A stretch of 64,000 bases of DNA from Phytophthora sp. 'mugwort' (Eukaryota; Oomycota; Peronosporomycetes; Peronosporales; Peronosporaceae): the NCBI GenBank assembly GCA_033558025.1, contig JAUCEF010000012.1:1116001-1180000 (forward strand). The letters are read 5' to 3'. The position numbers and the translations under genes are program-made. The notes below the pieces were generated by a model that saw nothing but the letters and a program-made list of their open reading frames with translations, did not search any database and was not told the DNA's origin. Every line of letters begins with the position of its first letter. The stretch's first letter is position 1. Positions 44,278 to 55,023 of this stretch are shown here, piece by piece.

Positions 44278-44697
44278 ATGGTGGTGAGACTGCGCTTGGC
44301 CCGCTGGGGACGCAAGGACTTGCCCTTCTACCGCATCGTAGCAGCGGACGCCCGCGCCCCACGCGATGGCAAGCACCTTGAGATCGTACGTGTGCACTGC
44401 GTCATCTTCCGCCGTTTTTCATTGCCACGAACACTATATTAACACCAATTTTTCTGACGATTTTCCAACCTTCGTCATTTTTGCCACTTTTTGCAGCTTG
44501 GCACGTTCAACCCGATTGCCGCCAGCGACGGTGTGAAGGAGCTCCGTGTAAACAACCAACGCGTGCGTTATTGGATGTCCGTTGGCGCGCAGCCCTCGGA
44601 CCGCGTGGCTCACCTCCTAGGGCTGGCCAACGTTCTTCCCATGCCACCCACCCGTCAGTACACCAAGAAATGCGTGCCCAAGAAGGACCGCGAGTAG
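44278..44697 (+). CDS. Mitochondrial ribosomal protein bS16m, two exons
   Basis: Exons 44278-44385 and 44497-44697, with a phase-0 intron of 111 bp (GTACGT...TTTTTGCAG), give 102 residues. The N-terminus [20 protein letters not shown] and the [13 protein letters not shown] block are the ribosomal S16 signature. Exon 2 continues LGTFNP, then [20 protein letters not shown] and [14 protein letters not shown], the normal end of the S16 fold, with a short basic tail. It is a small-subunit protein of bacterial type, so mitochondrial. The N-terminus is basic and amphipathic enough that no separate presequence is evident. A CTCACTCGCGCAAAA word about 30 bp before the ATG may be part of the initiator. 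Confidence 0.93.
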
Positions 44698-44894
44698 ACG
44701 CCAATACAGGAAAAGGAGATGGGCAGCTTAGCAACGGAGAGAGATACATGTTCACTTTTTTCACAAGAATCGATCTTTCTCTGTAGTAATAGTCGGCAAT
44801 TGGCGCTTTTGCAACTGGATAGACACTAAAAATGCAAAATTTCTATTGGAATGAGGTAGTGGCATAAATTTTATGCAGATTACTGCGCTGCAGT

Positions 44895-47591
44895 CTACTT
44901 CCTAGGCGTCCGCGCTCGAGGAGCAGGTCCACGAGCGGAACCTCCGCCCTTGAGCATGTTGCCGCCCTTGCGCACTTGCTGGTTGAACGTCGCGTTCTGT
45001 TCTTCGAGCCAGCGGCGAATCTCCTTCTGTTTTTCCTCCTTAGCCGCCACACGCGCCTCCTCTTCCTTCTGCTTCTCACGGTGAATAAACTCGGCATCGC
45101 GGCGCAGCTCGCGAGCTGCACCCTTGCGAGCGCGCTTGACCTGGCGCTGCAACTGCTTGAGTTGCGCTGTGTCCTTAGGCGCCGTTTTGTCCTTACGCAC
45201 CGTGTAATTTTCGTCAAAGTGCGGCGCAAATGTGGGCAACGTCGTGGGTGCAAAACTCTGCAGTCGAAGCGGACGACGGGCGTTCCAGCAGGATTCAAGA
45301 CGAGTGTGAAGCGTCGAGATGATGATGTTGATTTCAGACACCTTGGTGTTCTCCAATTGCTTTACAAGAGCGTGTAGAAGGAGGTAAGGCGGGTAGAACA
45401 GCTCGTCGAACGACGGTAGTGACGCGTACTGGGCTGACGAAGCGTCCAGCACAACCAGCAGCGAGCTCAACACGTGTGCACCACTGCAAGACGAACTACC
45501 AGCCAGCGACAGACGTGGTAGAGCAGGCATCTTGTCCTCTTCAGAGTGTTTCGACACCCACTCCAGCAAGTCACGACGTAGCCAATGGCTCGAAATCTCG
45601 CTATCATTGTCGTCCTTTGTCTCATCAACACCTGACGTTACAAATGCTCGGAGTATACGAGTGAGGAAGGTCACAAGCTCGGGCATAAAGCGCTCCTTGG
45701 ATCGTGTCATATCCAGAGACAACGAGGCAGCAAACAAAGCCTGTGTCGCTTCCTGTGGTGAGTTCACATTACCACGTGCCAAGCTCTCTCCAAGTAGCGT
45801 CTCCATAGGAGACACGACGTTGTGTCGCAAGTCTGACGTTGGGAAAATAGACGTCACAGCTTTGAACAGCAGCAGTTCCGGCAGCGTAGGCCACGCAGAC
45901 GTCGACACACGCTTGTGTAATCGCTTGAAGAGCTGGACAAGCAGCTCACGAGCTACGATACCAGCAGTGTCGCCCATCTGTTGAGCCAGTGTGTACATAT
46001 TCTTGGCCAGTGAGTCCAAATCTTGCTTGTGTCCGGCGTAACGCGCCGCAAAGATGAGGAACTGACGGACCATCACCGCGAAAAAGCGCTTCATTTTGTT
46101 CTTGTTGTCCACACTTAGTCGCGGGTTGTAGTAGGTGACAATACGCTCCACGATAAGTCCACGTTTCTCCGGTGAGTTACGTGCGTGTTTCTTAAAAAGA
46201 GCTGCTAGCTCTTCAGGAGACTCGGGACACTCGAAGACGAACGGAAGTTCGGCAGCAGCTTCTTCAGCATCCTGCAGTCGTTTCTGCTTGTCGGATTCCT
46301 CATCGTTGCCAGGTGCTTCTGCATCTTCCTCCTGCTCTTCTTCTTCCTTCGTCTCCTTTGTCTCCTTTGCCTCCTCATCGTCTGACTCGTCCTCAGAATC
46401 AGCTTCATCGTCTTCCTCTTCACTCTCCTGCTCTTCATTATCTCCATCCTCAACATCTTGCGCCTCTTCTTCCTCAGCATCGTCCGTAAAACGAGCATCT
46501 AGAGCGTAACCGTCCGTGAGGTCGTCATCTGTAGGCGGCATCATGATAAGCTGCGGGGTTTTCTCCTTCTTCTCCTTCTTCTTGCCCTTCTTCCCCTTGC
46601 GCTTCCCGTCATCGTCGCTGTCGCTATCTCCATCGTCCGCGCCATGCATACGAGCTACTCGCTTCTTCTCAAGCTCCGCAAGACGGTCACGCTCCTTCGC
46701 AGCAGCCTCCTCTGGCGACATACGGCGCTCTGTCGCCTTCGCCTTGGCCTCAAAGGCAAACTCCCGCGTCAGCTTATCAAAGTCATCCATCGGTTGTCTC
46801 GGCACGAGTTCCTTGCCGTTTGCGCGCGTGGGGCGGAACTCGAGTAGTCCACGGAGATCCGCAAAACCTTCATCCAATTTGTCTGTCGCATCCTCTTGCG
46901 AGCTTTTATTTTTCTGTCGTTCCGCCTTGAATAGTTTCGCCTTCATCATAACCTCCTGCATCACTTCCTTGTGTGTCTTCCTCTTGCCGTCTCCTTCGTT
47001 CTCGGGGGCATCGGCGTCTCCCTTACCGCCTCCAAAGTGCAGTTTATCGACAATGGATCTGTCCATCTTCCTGCTTTCCTCCGAGTCGTCTTCTTCATCC
47101 AATGGACCGTCGGTATTGAGCTCATCGTAGTCGTCGCCTGTGATCTTGGCGCCCTTGTGCGTGAGGAACAGCGCGTCGTCGTCTCCTTCCTGCTCCGAGT
47201 CCGAGTCGTGTAGGGCGAATGTCGACGCATTGCGCAGCTTGCGCTTGCGCTCGGTCTGGAAACGTGCCATCATTTTGTCCTCCATGGACAGCGTCGGGTC
47301 CTGTTCGCCCAGCCGCTTGTCCTTGAACACGTTGCTCTTGTTGCGTGCCTTGAACTCGGCGCCCAGTGTTTTGTGACGCTTGCGCTCGGCCTCGGCGCGC
47401 GCAGCCGCCACGTTGCGGCCTGCGCCCTTCACGCGGCGGCCAATGACTTCGTGCTTCTGCTTGGACGCGTTGCCGCGCACGTCGAACGGGTTGGCGCCCT
47501 TGGAGCTGCTGGCCCGGAAACCATGCTTCTGCTTCTTTGCACCGCCCTTGGCGGACGAAACCTTCTTGCCGCCGCCTTTCTTGAACGCCAT
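44895..47591 (-). CDS. NOP14-like nucleolar protein, 40S ribosome biogenesis
   Basis: Single-exon gene of 898 residues. NOP14 is an SSU-processome component needed for 18S rRNA maturation. The N-terminus is basic and Gly/Lys-rich, followed by family motifs NPFDVRGNASKQKHEVIGRR and RNKSNVFKDKRLGEQDPTLS, then EDKMMARFQTERKRKLRNAS. A long acidic, low-complexity region lies at about residues 360-440. The helical repeat-like middle follows (FVFECPESPEELAALFKKHA, NPRLSVDNKNKMKRFFAVMV). The conserved basic C-terminus has LKQLQRQVKRARKGAARELR and EFIHREKQKEEEARVAAKE. Length matches the usual 810-900. The ATG at 47591 is the first in frame and starts directly at the family N-terminus. Frames on the other strand here are acid-region shadows. 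Confidence 0.95.
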   Translation of the reverse strand: MAFKKGGGKKVSSAKGGAKKQKHGFRASSSKGANPFDVRGNASKQKHEVIGRRVKGAGRNVAAARAEAERKRHKTLGAEFKARNKSNVFKDKRLGEQDPTLSMEDKMMARFQTERKRKLRNASTFALHDSDSEQEGDDDALFLTHKGAKITGDDYDELNTDGPLDEEDDSEESRKMDRSIVDKLHFGGGKGDADAPENEGDGKRKTHKEVMQEVMMKAKLFKAERQKNKSSQEDATDKLDEGFADLRGLLEFRPTRANGKELVPRQPMDDFDKLTREFAFEAKAKATERRMSPEEAAAKERDRLAELEKKRVARMHGADDGDSDSDDDGKRKGKKGKKKEKKEKTPQLIMMPPTDDDLTDGYALDARFTDDAEEEEAQDVEDGDNEEQESEEEDDEADSEDESDDEEAKETKETKEEEEQEEDAEAPGNDEESDKQKRLQDAEEAAAELPFVFECPESPEELAALFKKHARNSPEKRGLIVERIVTYYNPRLSVDNKNKMKRFFAVMVRQFLIFAARYAGHKQDLDSLAKNMYTLAQQMGDTAGIVARELLVQLFKRLHKRVSTSAWPTLPELLLFKAVTSIFPTSDLRHNVVSPMETLLGESLARGNVNSPQEATQALFAASLSLDMTRSKERFMPELVTFLTRILRAFVTSGVDETKDDNDSEISSHWLRRDLLEWVSKHSEEDKMPALPRLSLAGSSSCSGAHVLSSLLVVLDASSAQYASLPSFDELFYPPYLLLHALVKQLENTKVSEINIIISTLHTRLESCWNARRPLRLQSFAPTTLPTFAPHFDENYTVRKDKTAPKDTAQLKQLQRQVKRARKGAARELRRDAEFIHREKQKEEEARVAAKEEKQKEIRRWLEEQNATFNQQVRKGGNMLKGGGSARGPAPRARTPRK

Positions 47592-49369
47592 GGCACTGTG
47601 AGATGTGGGTGGAGGTGACCTTTAGACACCAAGGAGAAGAGCAATCGCAATCAGCCAAGTGATGGCCAACCAACCAGTCAAACGTTGCAGTAGCCCCGTC
47701 GTTAAAATGGGGTACGAAAATAGGGTACGAATGGTAACCTTGCCTTACAAAAAAATAAACAAGTAACCTCGTTTTAGCAGATGTCGCTAAAGGCAATCCT
47801 CTTGATTGAGAAGGAGCTATACTCAATGGAATTATCACAAACTGGGGTGTGCCAGTAAAAATTTGGCTGGCAGCGCTTATGCTTTTCCAACAACAAGCTC
47901 GCCATACCACCAGCCCACTCCATCCACTACCGAGCGCGCATCGGCTGCGGCTATGCCGCCACTCCGCGGAGATCCCGTCGCTCAGCCAAGCTTAGCTTTC
48001 AGACTGGGCTCATACAACCGCCGTCCCAGCCTCGATCTGCATGATCCTCAAACAGCGACGTGGCCTAGAGGCTATACCGCTAACTTCTTGATGAAGAAGG
48101 TTACATGTGGAACCAGATATGGAAAGCGGCGTATAAATTTCCAACCCGATGTCGGTAGACGAGCTGTTGAACCCACCAGAACAGAACATTGTACCATGGA
48201 GGAGGAGTTTTGCCGCGTTGAGTGGCCTAGCGTGAGCTAGAAGCTGACGGTGCAAACAAAGGAGACAAGAAGGATTGGGGGCTGTCGGCCAGATGCCGGA
48301 AACCTATCTGCAAAAGAACTATAGGAACGTCTTCAGTATGTGCAGCCTTTTGTTAGGGCAGATGTGATGGGGGTCTCTCCTATAGCGCGATGCAGGGTCT
48401 TCGAACAAAGCGACGAGCATTTAGAGAGGAACTATAACACAAGCAGGGCCACAAACAGCCAAAAGTCAATGCTGGACTTCTTCGGCCATACTGGTGGAAA
48501 CGGACCATCACAGCACCTTTTTTATTAAGACTTCTGTCTTATATCACTACTTGGAATGTAATATCATTCAGAATATTATTATCGCGGGCGAGAGAACTAT
48601 GCCGGAACATATTTGCAGTAAAACTGAAAAATCTGAGAAATTTAATTTATATTGTTTTTTTAATAACTTACAGCTATACGGTATTCCTAAAGCATACCAC
48701 GGTAATCTACAACAAACCCCTCTGTAGTTATCACGTCTCCAAATGATTTCCGCTAAGAGGTTTGTGTGTACATGTGGGGAATAAGATAAAGATCGAACTA
48801 CTAAGATAATACTTCGAAGTAGGGTTTAATATTAAGAGTGTTGAGCTCATGTTTCGGCCATCGGCCAGGTATGCTATTTGACGTTAAATTCACCACGCTG
48901 ATGCTAGAGAATTACCAGCGGATCATATGACCGTCCCTAGACACTGTACAATACAACTTGTACCGATCCGAAATTATCAGTTATATCGGAAAGTGTGGCT
49001 GTCGTGGCCCACCCGGTGTTCAGTTGGGCCCTCTTCTCGTTAACTCTTCAACGCAGTGAGTTCATCGCTCAAGGTCTCAATGTGGAGTAAACTGAGACCG
49101 CATGACGACGTCCATTTTTTTTTTATTATATTCACAAGAGTTTAAAATAAATTACCTCCAGTAAGACCCATGCATTCAACACGACCTTCTATAAGAATGT
49201 GGCCTCTCTATACGAATGAAAGCGTCAATCAAATTGTATAGTAGTGATTTGCAGACGTATTTTATCACGAATGGTATACGTAGTCTATGCTTGGTATTTG
49301 TGCAGTCTTGAGTAGTCTGTACTTCGGTGTTCATGCATAATAGCACAAATATGTTTGTGTAGCACTCGT
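47592..49369. other. Intergenic, no supported gene
   Basis: Contains the NOP14 5' flank and the FYVE gene 3' flank. Frames at 47806-48240 and 48340-48528 (plus) have no recognisable motif. 48540-49360 is AT-rich with no structure I could identify. Confidence 0.5.
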
Positions 49370-52300
49370 TCAGACGGCGGCGGAAGAGTTCAGCTCCTGC
49401 TCCAGTTCGCGTAGGAACAGAGCGAGGTACTCCTGATCCACACGTCGCATGGTGAGCTTCTGTTGTAGGGATACGTAGCCAGCGAGCTTAAGCAGCTTGA
49501 TAATACTGGGGGTCGCCTTGAGCATCTTCGAATAGCGAATGTCATCGTGTTGAAGCGTACGGAACTTGGAGCGGACACCCTCACGATGCAGAGAACGCAG
49601 CACCTTGAAAATGGAAGTGAGTTTCCGTGCTCGTTCGGTGTCGGACGGGCACTCGCAGCGGCAGCTTGCCAGACAGGCGCGGATCTCGCGTACAGCTTCG
49701 TCTACCCGATGTGCTGTCGGGACGCGCTCAGGGGCGTCGTCGCTCCACGAGGGCTTATCGAAGTTGTGAACTGGCTCGCCAGACGAAGCACCACCCATTT
49801 GACTGGACTGGAACGGAAGTGATGAGCTACGAGGGCGGACAAGTCCTGCCATGAGCTCACGAAGCTCGTCACGCTCGTCTCTGCTAACTGCTGGAGTAGG
49901 AGGAAGTGGAGAAGATGGCGAATCAGCTGGGTTAATTGGCGGAAACACTCCAGTTTCTGCTGCCTTCCTCTTCTTCAGCAAAGCACCGAGATCCTCTTCG
50001 ACGAAGAATGCGTCGGGTCCCTGGTACTTTTTGAATTGAGGTTCACGAAGATCATCGCTGCTGAGAAGCGATAAATCGTCGGACGAGTCATCGTAGCTCT
50101 CCTCGTCGGACGAAGAAGAAACGTAGTCATCGTCACCATCATATCTGGTGCCACCTGTAGTGCCTAGAGCTTGCAGATAGGATCCCTCGGTGGGTGCCAC
50201 TGAAGGTCGGTTTGGACCAGGTGCTTGGTTCCTTTTGTTGCTTCCGTGGCTGTCATTTAAGTCGCTGTTCGAAGAGCTTTCCATGGTTTTGACTGGTAAC
50301 GAGCGGCTAATTTTGTGATCCGGGGACACCTGCTTCTTACTAGCGAACACCGGAAGTGGTGGAGGTGGAGGAGGACTGATTGGGGTCTTAGTCACCGCCT
50401 GAGAAAGTGGGGGTGTCGACGATCTCGATGACGACTTTCGTGAGTTACCGTTAACTCGCACGGCAATCTCACTGGAGGCCATGACGCCACGAAGTTCTGA
50501 AACCAGGTCTTGGGTCGTTAGTCCTCTCGACCCGTCAGAAGGCAATGACATCGCCCGGGGGCCCGACGACGTGGAAGATGCAGCATCTTCGAGTATGGGA
50601 CTCTTTTTTTCGCCACGCTCGCCAAAAATCTCGAAGACGCTCTCGATTTCCACCTGGGCTGAGCGCTCACGCACAGCATCTAGCCGCTGGCGTGACCGTG
50701 CTTCAGGCTCGGGCTCGTCACTATCGATAACTGACAGTTTTCGCTGTGCATCCTCCAGACTACGCTGCAAGTCTCGGATCTTCTTTTCCAGCTCGTGAAT
50801 TTCGGTTGCGCGACGCACAGAGTCCATAAAATTGTGTGACGAGCGTCTATCCTCATCGTCTTCATGTTCGGAGCCATCATGCTCAGGCTGGTATGTTGCC
50901 ATGATTTTCTCGTAGTTGGATGCGGAATACGGGTCAGGATTCTGCGCCGCGTCGTCATCACTGTCGTACGCTGTCGGAAAGCTCGCAACGGATGCTGAGC
51001 TCACGGATCCAGCACCGTCTTGCTGTTCCTCTTGGTTTTCCGGTGTGTTGTTAGCTTCCAGCGGCAAGTGCTGGCGCTCTCCTACAGACAAGAAGGCCTG
51101 ACCAGCTTGTCTTGTGGCTCGAGCTGCGGCAAACGTGATGCGTGCGACCGAGTTGAACTGATCGGGCGTCATCTCGCCAGCCCGTTCACTTCCACCATCA
51201 CGGATGGAGTCTTGACTGCGGTCACTTGGCCCGGAATAGTACATCGCAGGCGCCGCATTCGTAGCATTCGCCAGCGCTGCATCAAAGTTCGAGACAGAGC
51301 TCTCCAGTGCCTCCCGAATGCTGGTGATTTCGCTATACATGTCGTTGAACTCCTCACTTTCATCGCTATCCTCATCCTGACGCTCACCGCACGCTGCTTC
51401 AGACATGGTAAGGTTAATGGTGTCGCGAACTTCGCGAATGTGGGTCACAACGTCCGTTAGGGCTTGCATCTTGTCCTGAGCAGCCAACTGCGGGCTGACA
51501 TTGATCTTACGTGCAGGGTCAGCCGGTTTCAGCTCAGTGTCGGATGGAGCTTCAAGCACTTCCATTGCCAAATCACTCTGTCGACGGTCGCGATCACGGG
51601 ACTCACGCATCTGAAAGATCATGTCTTCATACGAATTATGTTGCGGACTGCGCAAACCGCGGATATATGACTCTGTGTCATTGGAAGTAGACGTTGCCGG
51701 TTCATCGCCAGTTCCTGTCGCACTCAATACCGAAAAATGTTGTTGCTGTTGTCGTGCACCAGCACTGGTCATGCATGCGGAACATACGCGCAAGTGGGTA
51801 ATATCAAAGATCGGTTCCTCCAGTTCTCGTAGCAATGCACATGACGAGCAAACCACTTCGCCACAGGTTCGACAATGGTGTTTACGGCGGAAGTAAAATC
51901 CACGCAGGCAAACCGAGCACGCCTTACGGTCCGCATTTGGTACCCATTGCCACTGCTCGACAAATCTCAAGCTACTCACCCTCTGTCGTGTCACGAGTCC
52001 CGGGATCTTTGCTACTGCACACACAGTCTTCTTCATCAGTTCCTCAAGCACTCCGCGTACAATAGGGTTAAGATCTCCATCAATCTGGCAGATCGACGTC
52101 ACCTTGAACGTATTTGGCTGGTGCGTTTTCGACACAATAATGCCCATTCTCGACAAATATCCTCTCGCAATGCCGAAATTCTCCAATGTCGGCACTTCTC
52201 GATCCCTAGAAATCGATTCCTGGACGCAAAACCCCACGACACTCGAGCCCGGATGAGGCTTTTTCTTCCCAGCGTATTCCAAATAGCAAAAGTCCAAGAT

Positions 52301-52882
52301 CTTCTGATCTTCCCCATGTCGTGAGCGCTGTGTCTTGAAAGCATGCCACTTTATGGCACGGTACGAATGCGAAGCTCTCGAAGACGTTCTATCTGTGACA
52401 TCGCTGCCAGATCGCGCCGAATGTGTTTGGGGGAAGGTAAACAGCGTCCTCCCATCCACAAATCCGTCGCCGTGCATGTACCGCATGGCTTTCCGGAAAT
52501 CCTTGGTCTTGACTTTGGCCACGGCCCGCAAGATCTCGTCCACTTTCGTGTCAGTCAATTGTACGCTGGCCTTGAGCAAGGTAGACGCATGTGTGGACTT
52601 GTTAACCGGCTGAAAGTCCAGGAAATTGGCACGCTGACAGGTCGTGGTCGGTTCATCCTTGGCCTCGAGATTGAGGCGGGACCGGCCCGGGAGCCGCGAT
52701 CTATGGCTGCGGCGTGCGGCCACGTCGGCGCTCGTCCACTTGTAGGCACAGTCGGCGTCCTCGATAATGCGAATGAGCTGCGTCACACGCTCCTTGCCCA
52801 GCCGCTTGTAGTACTTGACTTCCTCTCGAGTTAGTGCAATCTGCGGGAAGAAACCATCGTGTAAAGGAAACTCAAGCATCAC
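49370..52882 (-). CDS. START-FYVE protein with PUB-like C-terminal domain
   Basis: Intronless frame of 1170 residues. The N-terminal third (about 80-310) looks like a START-type lipid-binding domain as in other oomycete FYVE proteins (KVKTKDFRKAMRYMHGDGFV, DQKILDFCYLEYAGKKKPH). The FYVE zinc finger lies at about 320-370: KACSVCLRGFYFRRKHHCRT, with the R(R/K)HHCR phosphoinositide signature and four Cys pairs ending LRVCSAC. It would bind PI3P on endosomes. The middle (about 400-1050) is acidic, Ser-rich and disordered, with one coiled-coil stretch (ATEIHELEKKIRDLQRSLED) and a proline run (ISPPPPPPLP). The last 100 residues (ARKLTSIFKVLRSLHREGVR, ATPSIIKLLKLAGYV) resemble a PUB domain, a p97/Cdc48-binding fold. 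That assignment is by eye and moderate. Confidence 0.9.
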   Translation of the reverse strand: MMLEFPLHDGFFPQIALTREEVKYYKRLGKERVTQLIRIIEDADCAYKWTSADVAARRSHRSRLPGRSRLNLEAKDEPTTTCQRANFLDFQPVNKSTHASTLLKASVQLTDTKVDEILRAVAKVKTKDFRKAMRYMHGDGFVDGRTLFTFPQTHSARSGSDVTDRTSSRASHSYRAIKWHAFKTQRSRHGEDQKILDFCYLEYAGKKKPHPGSSVVGFCVQESISRDREVPTLENFGIARGYLSRMGIIVSKTHQPNTFKVTSICQIDGDLNPIVRGVLEELMKKTVCAVAKIPGLVTRQRVSSLRFVEQWQWVPNADRKACSVCLRGFYFRRKHHCRTCGEVVCSSCALLRELEEPIFDITHLRVCSACMTSAGARQQQQHFSVLSATGTGDEPATSTSNDTESYIRGLRSPQHNSYEDMIFQMRESRDRDRRQSDLAMEVLEAPSDTELKPADPARKINVSPQLAAQDKMQALTDVVTHIREVRDTINLTMSEAACGERQDEDSDESEEFNDMYSEITSIREALESSVSNFDAALANATNAAPAMYYSGPSDRSQDSIRDGGSERAGEMTPDQFNSVARITFAAARATRQAGQAFLSVGERQHLPLEANNTPENQEEQQDGAGSVSSASVASFPTAYDSDDDAAQNPDPYSASNYEKIMATYQPEHDGSEHEDDEDRRSSHNFMDSVRRATEIHELEKKIRDLQRSLEDAQRKLSVIDSDEPEPEARSRQRLDAVRERSAQVEIESVFEIFGERGEKKSPILEDAASSTSSGPRAMSLPSDGSRGLTTQDLVSELRGVMASSEIAVRVNGNSRKSSSRSSTPPLSQAVTKTPISPPPPPPLPVFASKKQVSPDHKISRSLPVKTMESSSNSDLNDSHGSNKRNQAPGPNRPSVAPTEGSYLQALGTTGGTRYDGDDDYVSSSSDEESYDDSSDDLSLLSSDDLREPQFKKYQGPDAFFVEEDLGALLKKRKAAETGVFPPINPADSPSSPLPPTPAVSRDERDELRELMAGLVRPRSSSLPFQSSQMGGASSGEPVHNFDKPSWSDDAPERVPTAHRVDEAVREIRACLASCRCECPSDTERARKLTSIFKVLRSLHREGVRSKFRTLQHDDIRYSKMLKATPSIIKLLKLAGYVSLQQKLTMRRVDQEYLALFLRELEQELNSSAAV

Positions 52883-54186
52883 TTGAGTGTGGACTTCGAG
52901 TGCGGAATTGACGTCAGCTCAGCTGCCAACTTGAAGACTGACTGCGTGGGGGTGCGGTTGTGTAGAATAGGTTAGGTGTTAGATGCCAGTTGCCTTTTTC
53001 CCTAGTCGAGGCTTGGGACTCCACGGTATGTGTGTGGTCCGCGCCTGGATGTATCTAAAGACGGAGGAATCGGAGAGTGAACGGCCGAGTGGCTCGTGTT
53101 GGCGCGCGCGCGAAACGTTGGGGATTAGAGTGGCCGCACGAGGGAAAGAGGCGGCTTCCGGTAAGGAGCGCTGTCGTACAATTGTACGAGCTATGGAAGG
53201 CGGGCGATTGGTCGAAAAGCGGCCAGAAAGGGCGCGGCCGTTGTCGGTGACGATGGGTACAGACACACAGTGCAAGATGTGTGCGACAAGGTGTCGAGTT
53301 GACTGTCTTGGCGCGGTGGACTTGTAGTGTTCAGGCTGCTCATATTGGTCAGTTCTCCTTCCGACTTAGGTGTAGCAGGAGCGATGATAGAGCACAATGC
53401 GGTTGGGTCGGTTGCTGTGTGGAGGGGTGCGGCACGCATGCTGACGATGGACGATGACGACTGCGGCGGAACGGCAAGATACTCTTCCGCGAGAGTACGC
53501 CGAGTCACCTTGAGGGTGCGGCGCTCCCGGCTGTCAGAAGGTGGCAATATGGCAACGCGTTACGCTACCGGTGCTGGTGCTGCCGCTGGAGGTCAATGCA
53601 GCGTAACGCAGCGTTTTCTGGCTGCCGAATGAGCAGTTCAGCTGTGGTGCTTGGAACGCAGCGATACACACCTCCTATTTTAGCTGCCAGCTGTTTCGCA
53701 GTTGAAGCGGCTCCGATAAGCAAGCACGACCAGCAATCACAGCGGACACAAACTTACATAGAGGATAGGCACGCATTGCTAGCGAAGAGACAGTGATTTG
53801 GAAACTTAGCGAAATCTTAGTCCACGACTCACGAATGGATCTAAGGAACTTTAGTGACAGGTTGCATGCTGACCTGAGGTCGAAGCGTACGGATGTCCAT
53901 GCACAGCCTCGCGTCAGCAACCGCGCCGTACCGGCAGCTTCTGGCAGCATGTCATCGTCGCACAGACATTAAGACAGACAAGGCGTGCTGTCGCTGAAGT
54001 CACGTCGCAATTCGATGCCGTTGCTGTCATCTTGGCGTCGAGAACGCTCACAGCGCAGTTTCATTCAAGCTAGACTGACGGTCTTGGGGTTAAACTGGCG
54101 CTCCAACGGCGGAGGTATCGGCACCTCAATGAGAGAGGAGCTCACTAAAAAAATGGTAGAGTGTACTGTACGTCGAATCGTGGGAA
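52883..54186. other. Intergenic, no supported gene
   Basis: 5' flank of the FYVE gene and beyond. Frames at 53327-53632 and 53985-54197 (plus) have no motif. A coding-like stretch at about 53990-54075 in one frame (AEVTSQFDAVAVILASRTLT) is too short to assign. Confidence 0.45.
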
Positions 54187-55023
54187 CCTGGGGTTAGAGC
54201 TGTCAACGTTTAGGGGTCTAAACCTCGGTAACTTTGCCATTCTGAACTGAGAGTCGGGTTTGCTAAACGTTTCTAAACTCCCGCAGTTTTCGTGACTAAG
54301 TTTTTGTATATTATACAAATTTCAAGTGAATGGATCTTTCAAAGCTGTTGCTCGCGCTACAGTAGAAGTGCCACGAGCTCCAGCCGGCGGACCGTGCACC
54401 GCAGTCTTTGCCGATTTCTTCGATCGATACCACCAGTCTGCCGCCGTCGACGCCTCTACGAAGTCCGACATCAAGTCCGCTACCAAGTAATCGAGCATGG
54501 TCCACGCACACGCGCAAGCAGCGGAGAGCGTACAGCCCTTCTCCTCGCGAAACACCAACACCACGTAATACTGGGACGGTTCACAAGCTCATAATATAAC
54601 ATTTTGTTGCTTGCAGACCTTACCAGCTTGCGCGTTGATGTGTCGCCGAATTTGTAGCTCTTACTAGAAAAAAATAGTAGGACGACACATACGAGTCAAC
54701 CCACTCGACCAGTCCGTGCAGATCTAAGCTCTTGCTCTTCCTGGTTGGGCTGCGGTGCTGCTGTATTTATTATTTTTCGCTTCTCCATGAGTTGCTAGCG
54801 CCCCTGGCCCAGCTTCCATGCTTGTCCGCCCGCTCCTGTTGTAGTTTGAGCTCATAGATGAAGCTTCACCACTGCACCTTCACATGAGCGCCGTGCTGTT
54901 CGCCGAGCGACCATCTCAAATTTAGGTGGGCCACATCTAAACTTAACTGCAGGAGTTAAGGTTTTGTGTAAACGTTTACAAGGTTTAGAGGTTTATGCGA
55001 AACGGTACAGCTCTATCTGGGGT
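54187..55023. mobile_element. Non-autonomous hAT-like element, 8-bp TSD
   Basis: The element spans 54195-55015 (821 bp). The left end is TAGAGCTGTCAACGTTTAG and the right end complement is TAGAGCTGTACCGTTTCGC, sharing nine terminal bases and later blocks. Flanking 8-mers are CCTGGGGT (54187-54194) and TCTGGGGT (55016-55023), one mismatch apart, the size expected for hAT. No transposase is inside. A coding-like fragment at about 54310-54490 (VNGSFKAVARATVEVPRAPA, AVFADFFDRYHQSAAVDAST, ending in a stop) may be a captured gene piece. Its left TIR resembles the end of the putative element at 7005. Confidence 0.75.

Noticed and set aside
45532..47130. Ser-rich frames opposite NOP14
   Set aside because: They are antisense readings of the acidic and basic low-complexity regions of NOP14.
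47806..48240. 144-codon plus-strand frame
   Set aside because: No recognisable domain, no promoter or intron evidence, and composition unlike neighbouring genes.
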